11,282 bases of DNA from Bryobacteraceae bacterium (GTDB taxonomy: Bacteria > Acidobacteriota > Terriglobia > Bryobacterales > Bryobacteraceae), in NCBI GenBank assembly GCA_025350445.1, contig JANXXV010000119.1:1-11282 (forward strand). The letters are read 5' to 3'. Position 1 is the stretch's first letter. Every line of letters starts with the position of its first letter. Under the pieces are notes generated by a model that worked only from the letters and a program-made list of their open reading frames with translations, was not told the DNA's origin and did not search any database. A program made the position numbers and the translations under genes. Below, in pieces: positions 1 through 6,399 of the stretch.

Positions 1-306
1 GATATATCAGCGAAAATTACGTGTCAATGCTAAATCGCTCAATCGCTTGATCCTAAAAATGGCAGGTGGACTGTTCGAGCGTGGATTGTCGCAGCCGAAT
101 TGGATAGTTTGAACTGCGGCGCAGTTCACCTGTTGGGTGAAAAGCCCTGTGCCTCCAAATAATTGCGGGCAATGGGTGTCTTGGGTTTTAGGCGCAACCA
201 AACGCCGTTCTTAGGTTGATAGAATTCTTGTCGAGTGCAGGCTGCGTCCAGTCGGCGGGATTGGGCCTTAGTTTCAACTGTTTTACGGCGTGGCCCGGAA
301 CCGGTT
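1..306. other. Intergenic, no supported gene
   Basis: No reading frame here has a recognisable family, a good ribosome site or convincing composition. The 64-codon open frame on the minus strand (7-201) would begin with TTG, lacks a Shine-Dalgarno sequence and resembles nothing I know. The stretch lies downstream of the ASH-repeat gene and contains a palindromic patch at 110-141, listed separately. I see no clear rho-independent terminator directly after the gene end at 307. Confidence 0.6.
110..141. repeat. Palindrome plus overlapping small hairpin
   Basis: TGAACTGCG (110-118) is followed by one base and then its exact reverse complement CGCAGTTCA (120-128). This makes a 19-bp dyad with a single unpaired centre. 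It overlaps a second inverted repeat, TTCACC (125-130) with GGTGAA (136-141). There is no T-run on either side, so a terminator is not well supported. A protein-binding dyad or an RNA hairpin is possible. Confidence 0.45.
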
Positions 307-2484
307 TTACTTTAGATTGACGCTTACCGGGTTTGATGTACCTTGCCGGTTCGTCACCGTCGCCGCCACCGATTGAATCGTATCCACCAGGTTCAGCCCA
401 GATGTTTGCACGTCTCCCGAAAAGGTGAGCGGGACGGAAACGCTGAACAGGCTGCCGAACTGTTGTGACGCCGCGGTCTGATACCAGGCAAGGAAGCTCG
501 ACTCCACATTCAGGCTTAGTTTCGTGGTGGACACGTTCTCACCCGATGTGGCCGCAAACTGAAGATCTAACTGCGTCACTGAGCGACCGGTGGAATAGCC
601 CGTCACCGAAACGGTGATCCCGGCATTCGTGCGTGCGGTAATGACGGCGCTCAGCAGCCGGGGGGCCAACTGACTGACAGTCAAATTCATCGATGCGGGA
701 TTCGCCGGAGTGAGATCCACTCCGGCTTCAGTCGCGAAAGCAGGCGTCAGTGTAATGGTGCCCGCCACAGATCCGGTTTGTAAGCGTATCTGACTGGAGC
801 CATCGGGGAACACGGCATGGACTCCATTTGCCGGGATATAGAAGCTCACGGTGCGACCGCCCACGGCGAACTGGACCGCAGGGTCATTGCTGAATACACT
901 CGAATTGAAAGCAAGGGTCAATGTGCCATTTACGCGAAGCGAATAGGGCGACGCTAAAGTCAAGCCGACGGCCGGCTGCTGCAAGGGATCCTGAGCCGAC
1001 GAAGCACCATCGATGCGATAGTCGGGCAGAGCGGCAGGCGCATTTCCAGATCCCGTCACGAGGAATGTCTGGTTGTCGATGCGCAGCGTCACGGTCGCGG
1101 TGCCAAGGGCGATGGGGGCGAATCTGACGGTAAATGCGGCGGTTCCACCGGGCGGTACTTGGGCCGAAAGTGCGGGCAGATCCGAAAGTGTGAACACGGA
1201 GTTGGTGGCGTTGGAACCAATCACCGTGATGCTGCTGATGGAAGCGGGCGTCGTTCCCGTGTTTCCCACCAGGAATCGCAGCGACGAGGCGGCGCCAATT
1301 GCAGCCGGATTCACGCTGATTGTTCCGCCAGCCAATACCGTGGTCGAAACAGGCCCGATGACGTAGGAATAGTTCAGGATTGAACCAAGGCCGTTGGCTG
1401 TGAGTTCAAACGCGTCATCGCCGATGCGGAGTCTCCCGCTCACCCGGGCGGCCTGCGTGGGGGTGAACGTTACGGTAGTGGTTGCGGATTGGCCTGGTTG
1501 CAATGTGAGCGGCAGAAACGGTGCATCAGTCAATGCGAGCGAGACACCCTGTACTGCGATAGCCGTGATTTTTCCATCGGCATTCCCATTGTTCCGAACC
1601 CGGACGGTGATCGAACTCTTGTCGCTCACCTGCGCATCCGGGATGGTGAGCAACTGATTCGGCTGGATCGGCGTGGCGCGGTCCGTAACCAACTCATAAG
1701 CGTAAACCGGTCCCGACCCGGAGCCTTGCAGGACGAAATCGACCCGCCGGTTTACAAATTCCAAGGAACCGGTGCCGGTGGCCGGGTCAAGCTGCGTTGG
1801 TGTAAAGGCGATGCTAAACCGAAATTCCCGGCCGACGTCGATAGAGGTGTCCGCCAACGGGATTCCGATGGCCTGAAACAGTGCGCCGGTCACCTTCGCG
1901 GACTTGATGAGACCTGGCGCGGTGCCGCGGTTTGAAATGACGATTACCGAGTTGCTTGTAGTGCCGACCGGGGTGACGGGAAAGCTGACGATTACTCCGT
2001 TAGCCAGAGGCGTCGCATTGCCGCCCTGCGGGATGTAACCGAGCGTGAATTCGGGCGCAGTGCCGGTGAGGTTGATAGCAAGTATTCGTGTTGTCTTACC
2101 TTCCGTGGCGCCGAGTTCCAGCCGGGCATTTTGCCGGTTGCTGTTCGTCGGAAGATAGTTGATTACCAGCGTAAGGGTGTCGTTCGGTTGAAGAACGACG
2201 GGCAAATCCGGCAACCCGGTGAAAGTAAAGTCCAGGGCGCCCGTGAAGCTCGAACTGGTAAACGTGGCGCTGGTGGTGCCGCGATAGGTGATAGCGAGCG
2301 TCGCGGTGGTTGCAACCCCGATGGCGTCGGCGGGCATACTGATAGTTCCGCCGTCCGCAAACGCCGTCACCGTCTGCCCTTGCTGCAACCGGAACACGAA
2401 AGGACTGGCGGGCTGCGCGGCTGCGAATGGCGCGAAAGCGGCCATCCAAACTGCTGTGAGTACTGCTAAGGAAAGCGATCGCAT
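307..2484 (-). CDS. Secreted choice-of-anchor-D (ASH) repeat protein
   Basis: The 725-residue product starts with a signal peptide (residues 1-23, MRSLSLAV... ending AAAQ). Four ASH/choice-of-anchor-D type beta-sandwich repeats follow at roughly 28-142, 147-255, 260-367 and 371-480. Each repeat ends in the hallmark F-x-P stretch (FTPTQLDP, FTPTQAAR, FAPIALGT), a short strand and a closing G-S-G or N-G-L-G. Residues 488-725 form a different module with the strand-rich pattern FLAWYQTAASQQFGS and an ending like SVAATVTNRQGTSNP. From memory, this tail recurs in acidobacterial secreted proteins. No catalytic motif is visible, so a structural, adhesive or scaffold role is inferred. The start is ATG at 2484 with GAGG (2497-2500) 12 nt upstream, overlapping the stop of the preceding gene (16-nt gap), so translation is probably coupled. 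It is the third gene of the apparent operon. Confidence 0.85.
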   Translation of the reverse strand: MRSLSLAVLTAVWMAAFAPFAAAQPASPFVFRLQQGQTVTAFADGGTISMPADAIGVATTATLAITYRGTTSATFTSSSFTGALDFTFTGLPDLPVVLQPNDTLTLVINYLPTNSNRQNARLELGATEGKTTRILAINLTGTAPEFTLGYIPQGGNATPLANGVIVSFPVTPVGTTSNSVIVISNRGTAPGLIKSAKVTGALFQAIGIPLADTSIDVGREFRFSIAFTPTQLDPATGTGSLEFVNRRVDFVLQGSGSGPVYAYELVTDRATPIQPNQLLTIPDAQVSDKSSITVRVRNNGNADGKITAIAVQGVSLALTDAPFLPLTLQPGQSATTTVTFTPTQAARVSGRLRIGDDAFELTANGLGSILNYSYVIGPVSTTVLAGGTISVNPAAIGAASSLRFLVGNTGTTPASISSITVIGSNATNSVFTLSDLPALSAQVPPGGTAAFTVRFAPIALGTATVTLRIDNQTFLVTGSGNAPAALPDYRIDGASSAQDPLQQPAVGLTLASPYSLRVNGTLTLAFNSSVFSNDPAVQFAVGGRTVSFYIPANGVHAVFPDGSSQIRLQTGSVAGTITLTPAFATEAGVDLTPANPASMNLTVSQLAPRLLSAVITARTNAGITVSVTGYSTGRSVTQLDLQFAATSGENVSTTKLSLNVESSFLAWYQTAASQQFGSLFSVSVPLTFSGDVQTSGLNLVDTIQSVAATVTNRQGTSNPVSVNLK

Positions 2485-2500
2485 GGGGTAGCGGTTCCTC

Positions 2501-3421
2501 TTAATTGCCGGTCGTGCCGGCCGGCACGAAATAAACGCCTGGGCTATTTGTATTACTCAGTACCTGCAGCGGAGTTCCCTCGGAGTCTTCGTTCAATCGA
2601 AAAATGGAATCGGAAATCCTGCTCAGGCCGGAAGGTTCGAAATCAAGGAACAGCGCGAATGCAGTGGCGCCCGAGTCCAGCCGGTAGGCGGTGACCGTCT
2701 TGTCTTCCGCGCTCGCCACCAACACCATGGACTCATCCTGGGAGAGTGCAAGGCCCGACGGATCGGGGACGCCCGAGGCAAACACGACGGCGCCGGTAGC
2801 ATCTGGATAATTCTGTATACGGAGAATCTCGCCACGGGAGCGGTCGGCAAAGAATAGATCGTTCTTCGCGATGGCAATAGCGCTGGGACGCTGCGACCGG
2901 GAAAGAAGTCTCGCCGCTGCACCCTCTACCAGGACATAGACGCCATCTCCTTCCACTCCAGCATAGACACGGCCGGCCCCATCGACTGCCAGCGCCAGCA
3001 CGTTACCGGATATGGACCCCGGTTTCCTCAGCCCTCCATTTCGCCAGGTCTGGACCGCACCCGACTTGGAACTGTAAAGCGCTGCGACGGTGGAATCACT
3101 GCTCCAGAGAAACCTGTCCGCCCCGGGGATCGCGTCCAGTTCGGCTTCCACCGGAGACGCCCCGTCGATGCCCGTGAAAAACAGTCCGCGACCATCCCGT
3201 ACGCCGATTGCCAGTTTGTGATTGGGGGACACTGCCGCGACATCAAGGCCCGACGCTATGGCATCTCCCAAGTGCGCCGATCCGGGCACTCCCAGAATCG
3301 ACCGGATTGCCCGCGAGCCACTATGGAAGACTGCGCCGGAAACCGGACCGCTGAGGTCCGCTCCGTGCGCGCACATCGTCAGTGTCAGAAGACTTGGGAT
3401 CAGAACATTTCGCTTTATCAT
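2501..3421 (-). CDS. Secreted beta-propeller-like protein
   Basis: I prefer ATG at 3421 (306 residues) over the upstream in-frame GTG at 3430. An AGGTG sits 6 nt before the ATG, and the GTG would lie inside that ribosome site. The protein opens with a signal peptide (MIKRNVLIPSLLTLTMCAHGA). The mature part consists of repeated short strands of the WD40/NHL kind, for example LDVAAVSPNHKLAIGV, VLALAVDGAGRVYAG, PSAIAIAKNDLFFADRS and PSGLALSQDESMVLVAS. These fit a six- or seven-bladed propeller. No metal or active-site residues stand out, so a binding role outside the cytoplasm is inferred. It lies 33 nt after the Ig-like gene and 16 nt before the ASH-repeat gene, as the middle member of a three-gene cluster. 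The propeller fold is likely, but the ligand and process are unknown. Confidence 0.78.
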   Translation of the reverse strand: MIKRNVLIPSLLTLTMCAHGADLSGPVSGAVFHSGSRAIRSILGVPGSAHLGDAIASGLDVAAVSPNHKLAIGVRDGRGLFFTGIDGASPVEAELDAIPGADRFLWSSDSTVAALYSSKSGAVQTWRNGGLRKPGSISGNVLALAVDGAGRVYAGVEGDGVYVLVEGAAARLLSRSQRPSAIAIAKNDLFFADRSRGEILRIQNYPDATGAVVFASGVPDPSGLALSQDESMVLVASAEDKTVTAYRLDSGATAFALFLDFEPSGLSRISDSIFRLNEDSEGTPLQVLSNTNSPGVYFVPAGTTGN

Positions 3422-3454
3422 CGATAGCACCTGATTGTAGGGATGAGCTGCCGC

Positions 3455-4084
3455 TTATTTGGGACCGGCGACGGTGATGCCGCCAGACGATATCACGATC
3501 GGATTCAAGACGGCCGCCGGACTTCCACCTCCGCGGCTGGCCGCGGCGGCGCCCCCGGCAATCGCTCCGGCACCCAATACCGCAAGAGTGATCCACAGAG
3601 TCTTGTGGCTATTGGAAGTGGCATTCTGGCCGCGTTTTCCTAGAACGTTGGTCTGCGGGATGACAGCTACGGCCGACTTGCCCTGGTAGTTGGCCATCAC
3701 CTTGATGTTGAATTGTCCTTCTTCGTTATTCGGGGCAAGGCCTCGCGTGGCCGCTCTGCCGTCCGGCCCGGTCTGAACAACCAAGGCTCTCAGCCAGTCG
3801 TCAAAAGCCGCGCCCGGGCCGGTCCATGGCACCTGGAAGATTACTTCAGCGCCAGCTACGGGCTTATCGTCCGCGTCGCGGATTTCGACGATGGGCTGCT
3901 CGGCGAATTTTCGTACGATGGAGTTGGTGCTGTTGGCGCCTTTGATAATGACGATCTTCAGTCCATCGGATGCCGGCTGTGCCGGTGGCGAGGCTGGCTT
4001 AAGAGCATTCTCTTGAGGAAAAAGCGACGGCGGCAACAACATGGCGACCGTCAGAACCAATGCAAGCGGAGAATTCAAACGCAA
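3455..4084 (-). CDS. Small secreted Ig-like protein with C-terminal TM
   Basis: The open frame extends up to 4255, but the likely start is TTG at 4084, 5 nt after a perfect GGAGG (4090-4094). This gives 209 residues and places a signal peptide exactly at the N-terminus (MRLNSPLALVLTVAMLLPP). The longer version would bury that peptide at residue 58 and overlap pseudogene sequence. Residues ~43-147 form an Ig-like/bacterial Ig (Big) or CarboxypepD_reg-like beta domain: PIVEIRDADDKPVAGAEVIF, then TGPDGRAATRGLAPN and GQFNIKVMANYQGKSAVAV. Residues ~162-183 are a Gly/Ala-rich hydrophobic segment (LWITLAVLGAGAIAGG) that could anchor the protein in a membrane. A short tail ends in ISSGGITVAGPK. It is the first gene of the apparent operon. 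Function is unknown; an envelope-anchored partner of the next two products is my inference. Confidence 0.78.
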   Translation of the reverse strand: MRLNSPLALVLTVAMLLPPSLFPQENALKPASPPAQPASDGLKIVIIKGANSTNSIVRKFAEQPIVEIRDADDKPVAGAEVIFQVPWTGPGAAFDDWLRALVVQTGPDGRAATRGLAPNNEEGQFNIKVMANYQGKSAVAVIPQTNVLGKRGQNATSNSHKTLWITLAVLGAGAIAGGAAAASRGGGSPAAVLNPIVISSGGITVAGPK

Positions 4085-4089
4085 CGTGC

Positions 4090-4094
4090 CCTCC
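4090..4094 (-). promoter_or_regulatory. GGAGG ribosome site that fixes a TTG start
   Basis: On the minus strand GGAGG is followed by five bases and TTG (4082-4084). It is the strongest Shine-Dalgarno in the window, and it moves the start of the Ig-like gene 57 codons inside its longest open frame. Confidence 0.75.
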
Positions 4095-4106
4095 AGTGGA
4101 AGGCTC

Positions 4107-4137
4107 AATATATCACGGTTTGAATCGGGAAGTCCAA
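4107..4137 (-). promoter_or_regulatory. Possible promoter of the secreted trio
   Basis: On the minus strand TTGGAC (4132-4137) lies upstream of TATATT (4107-4112). Each resembles a sigma-70 box, but the 19-bp spacing is long. Transcription would start near 4100, about 16 nt before the TTG codon. The site falls in the short gap between the pseudogene end (4213) and the gene, which is where a promoter is needed. It is a weak call made by eye. Confidence 0.25.
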
Positions 4138-4212
4138 AGTGCCGTTGGCGCGTTCCGTTGACGTGAACTTCCAGAATAGTAGTCGTGGCAAGAGGCAACG
4201 CGTCCTCTGGAT

Positions 4213-5306
4213 TTACCGTTTGACCGCAACGATGATATAAGGAGTTACACTTCAAGATCCGGAAATATGCGACCTGCTCCCTTGCTGATCCACGGTCTCA
4301 ACAAAATACACGAGATCCCACTTCGGGTCTATGCCACTTCGGGTCTATGAATGATGCTGGAAGCCGGCCCAAATAAAGGCCCTTCTTCGAATCGAGGGAT
4401 ATTTCCGCCGTTTGACAATCTTCGAATTGAGTCACATGGCGGTATCGTTATCGAATCCACGAAACTCCCTCCGGAGCATCCACTTGGGCGGAAGCGATGA
4501 AGTCACGCCCCGGCTCCGCCAATGCTGCTGCAGCCAGTTGGACTTTGGGTGGCCGCGACTCCCCGGAGATGAGTGCATGATGCGCTCCCTCCATCCCTTT
4601 GGCGTTTGTGCGCTCCACTAAAAGTTGCTGAAAGTCCCGGCCCAACAACGAGCATTCTTCTTTCCAACGGCGGCTAAAACCCACGGCGTGGACACCGAAG
4701 GCCAAATCCTGACTGTACACGTCGTCCGCAGCGTCAACCGTCTGTTTCCAGGACTCGAGAGCGCGTCGCTCGGCGGCAAACGCATCGTCAAAGTCAGCTA
4801 AATTGCCGGTTTGCTTGAATAAGCTGTAGTCGACACCCGCCAGAAGCCGCCAGGAGTGAAATCGCGACAACCGCGCTGGAATTTTCAAAGCGGCCACAGT
4901 AGACCGGAACTCGTTGTTCGCGCGGCTACCGATCTTCATCTCAGCCTGCGCGGCCTCAGACAGAACAGCGTCTGCCGTTGCCGCAAACCACCGGCTGGTC
5001 TCCTACGGCCGCCGCCTAGCGCTGTCAGGGCCGGAAACTATACTTTTGGCTTCCTCGCGGACGTTCATAAACTGCCGGATGTCGCTGCCATCCTCGGCCG
5101 CGTACTGCATCAGGTTTCCCTGCCGGCTTATCTCCGCCCAACCACGGGTGGCCGGAAAATGTTGATAACGATAGCTCGCTGCCACGATGCGCGGCAGAAC
5201 GTTGCCGGCAAGATGCAGACCCTTCATTAGGTGAGGCGCCGCCCGCGGCCCGAAGCGGTTGTCGAACTCGCGGGTCCGATCACCGTGAGCCGGAGTTTTG
5301 CAATAC
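4213..5306 (-). pseudogene. Decayed C-terminal part of a large protein
   Basis: One coherent protein can be read over ~360 codons once lesions are bridged. From 5306 the frame gives AHGDRTREFDNRFGPRA and LPRIVAASYRYQHFPATRGW. A TAG at 5003-5005 interrupts RRP/ETSRW, and the same frame then continues ETSRWFAATADAVLSEAAQ, RFHSWRLLAGVDYSLFKQTG and AEPGRDFIASAQVDAPEGV. A TAA at 4448-4450 splits WIR/RYRHVTQFED. A 16-bp tandem duplication (4318-4349) then shifts the frame after FIDPKW. A further +1 shift near 4270 leads to RIFPDLEV, and a -1 shift near 4245 leads to the terminal TPYIIVAVKR and a true TAA at 4213. From memory, the helical part followed by an Ig-like tail resembles large uncharacterised proteins of Solibacter-like bacteria; I cannot name the activity. 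The whole N-terminal part is missing beyond ~5306. Confidence 0.75.
4318..4349. repeat. 16-bp perfect tandem duplication
   Basis: CCACTTCGGGTCTATG occurs twice head to tail (4318-4333 and 4334-4349). Sixteen is not a multiple of three, so on the minus strand it breaks the pseudogene frame just after the FIDPKW codons. It looks like replication slippage in sequence no longer under selection. Confidence 0.9.
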
Positions 5307-5662
5307 AACGCATCCGGCCGGATTATAGTGACGGCGACTACCGCTCTACATTTGCGTAATTGAATCGAGCGGCGTTTGCCCCGGTTCCCATCGTGGCAGC
5401 GTCCGGGGCGAGCCTTCGCCCGGGGAGCGCGGGCAATGGTGAGTATCGCGGTCCAGGCCAGTGGCGCATCGATTTCAGTCCGGGCAAAAACTTTGCGGTC
5501 GCTGAGCGGAGACAGCTTCAGATTCGCTTTGACTGATTCAACGCGACAAACCGCATCAATTACATGGGACTTTCCAGTAACGTTAACGCGGCGAACTTTG
5601 GCCGGCTGACCAGCAGCCGCGGCGCGAGGGTCGTACGGCTAAACGCGCACCTGCGATTCTGA
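5306..5662 (+). pseudogene. C-terminal remnant of a TonB-dependent receptor
   Basis: A plus-strand frame reads RPDYSDGDYRSTFA, a TAA at 5357-5359, then LNRAAFAPVPIVAASGASL, RPGSAGNGEYRGPGQWRID, FSPGKNFAVAERRQLQIRFD, a TGA at 5534-5536, and FNATNRINYMGLSS, ANFGRLTSSRGARVVRLNA and HLRF ending in a TGA at 5660-5662. The order "L-N-x-A-A-F-x-P-V-P, G-x-x-R-G-P-G, D-F-S-x-x-K-N-F, L-F-N-x-T-N-R, F-G-x-L-T-S-x-R, final R-F" is the known last ~110 residues of the acidobacterial outer-membrane TonB-dependent receptors with a carboxypeptidase-regulatory N-domain. These end in an aromatic outer-membrane signal. The TGA is one base from TTG, giving the usual D-L-F-N. The first ~1000 residues are absent, so this is a dead remnant. 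Confidence 0.85.
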
Positions 5663-5694
5663 CCGTCGCACCACAGTCCGTCGCACCACAGTCC
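5663..5694. repeat. 15-bp tandem duplication upstream of DinB gene
   Basis: CCGTCGCACCACAGT is present twice in direct succession (5663-5677, 5678-5692), and the first two bases of a third unit follow. It begins immediately after the receptor remnant's stop codon and fills the space where a -35 element of the DinB-like gene would be expected. Confidence 0.9.
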
Positions 5695-5698
5695 CTGG

Positions 5699-5714
5699 GA
5701 TAATGCGGTAAAAT
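5699..5714 (+). promoter_or_regulatory. Candidate -10 boxes, possibly leaderless start
   Basis: Two -10-like hexamers lie just before the DinB-like ATG: GATAAT (5699-5704) and TAAAAT (5709-5714). The second ends 7 nt before the ATG, which would place the transcript start at the start codon. No Shine-Dalgarno sequence is present, consistent with leaderless translation. No good -35 is visible. Confidence 0.4.
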
Positions 5715-5721
5715 TGGGTCC

Positions 5722-6282
5722 ATGAATTACTACGGAGCAAAAGAATTAGCAGCGAGCTTTCGCACAGTGCGGAAGAACACGATCACGATTGCCGAGGAAA
5801 TCGGCGAGGAGCACTACGGTTTCCAGGCGGCGCCCGGCGCTCGAACGGTAGCTCAGACACTTACCCATATCGCGCTCGGTCCCAGACTGTCTAAGCAGAT
5901 CCACGGAATTGAGCATCTGGCGACCCTGGAAGGCTTCGATTTCATGGGTTTCTTTGGCAAATTGATGGCTGAAGAGCAGACGCCGCGAGGGAAGAAAGAG
6001 ATTATCGCCCTTCTTGTTGAAGGCGGCGAGGGCTTCGCGAGCTGGGTTGAAGGCCTGCCGGACGAGTTTCTGGCCGAGACGGTGAGTTTCCCCGCCGGAA
6101 TGATTCCTCCGTCTAAGTCCAGGTTCGAGATGATTCTATCTGTGAAAGAGCATGAGATGCATCATCGGGCGCAGTTGATGATGATGCAGCGCATGATGGG
6201 CATCGTGACGCACCTGACTCGGGCGATGACTGCGCGCTTTGCAGAGATGCAAGCGGCGGCCGCGGCGAAAGCTTCCGCCTGA
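5722..6282 (+). CDS. DinB-like four-helix metal-binding protein
   Basis: The 186-residue cytoplasmic protein has the length and pattern of the DinB/YfiT-like family of putative metalloenzymes, a four-helix bundle. The three metal-ligand positions are visible: H49 in helix 2 (QTLTHIA), then H144 and H148 in the H-x3-H of KEHEMHHRAQL. The helix-2 stretch WxxxP-like region is replaced by FQAAPGARTVAQTLTHI, common in this family. Known members include thiol-dependent S-transferases (mycothiol or bacillithiol dependent), but the substrate here cannot be inferred. The C-terminus is Ala-rich (AAAAAKASA) and probably disordered. ATG at 5722 is the only sensible start and has no Shine-Dalgarno. It follows the receptor remnant on the same strand and faces the phosphodiesterase gene. 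It is intact, unlike the block before it. Confidence 0.87.
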   Translation: MNYYGAKELAASFRTVRKNTITIAEEIGEEHYGFQAAPGARTVAQTLTHIALGPRLSKQIHGIEHLATLEGFDFMGFFGKLMAEEQTPRGKKEIIALLVEGGEGFASWVEGLPDEFLAETVSFPAGMIPPSKSRFEMILSVKEHEMHHRAQLMMMQRMMGIVTHLTRAMTARFAEMQAAAAAKASA

Positions 6283-6352
6283 TTATCGGCGCTTTGCCGG
6301 CGGCAAAACGGGCAAGCGGGAGTGCAATCGGTCCTGAGAGCGGCTAGAGAAT

Positions 6353-6388
6353 CAGGCAGGCTTCATCTGTGAAGTTGAAGCCTGCCTG
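6353..6388. terminator. 13-bp stem hairpin between convergent genes
   Basis: CAGGCAGGCTTCA (6353-6365) and its exact reverse complement TGAAGCCTGCCTG (6376-6388) flank a 10-nt loop. The hairpin lies 70 nt after the DinB-like stop and 12 nt beyond the stop of the opposing phosphodiesterase, as expected for a bidirectional terminator. There is no strong T-run on either side, so termination may be weak. It could instead be one copy of a dispersed palindromic repeat. Confidence 0.55.
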
Positions 6389-6399
6389 CGACTAAGGGA

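Noticed and set aside
7..201. 64-codon minus-strand open frame
   Set aside because: TTG start, no ribosome site, no recognisable family and no conserved-looking composition.
4448..4939. Stand-alone 163-residue minus-strand gene
   Set aside because: The same frame continues past the stop at both ends with matching protein texture, so it is an internal piece of a pseudogene. Its apparent ATG is an internal methionine.
5003..5005. TAG as a programmed readthrough or recoded codon
   Set aside because: The same gene also has another stop, a frame-breaking duplication, two more frameshifts and no N-terminus. Decay explains all of these together.
5376..5609. 77-codon plus-strand open frame
   Set aside because: It runs in the wrong frame over the TonB-receptor remnant; the homologous frame is a different one with two stop codons.
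6293..6307. Small hairpin TTTGCC/GGCAAA just after the DinB-like stop
   Set aside because: A 6-bp stem with a 3-nt loop and no T-tract. The 13-bp hairpin downstream is far stronger, so a terminator call here is not warranted.
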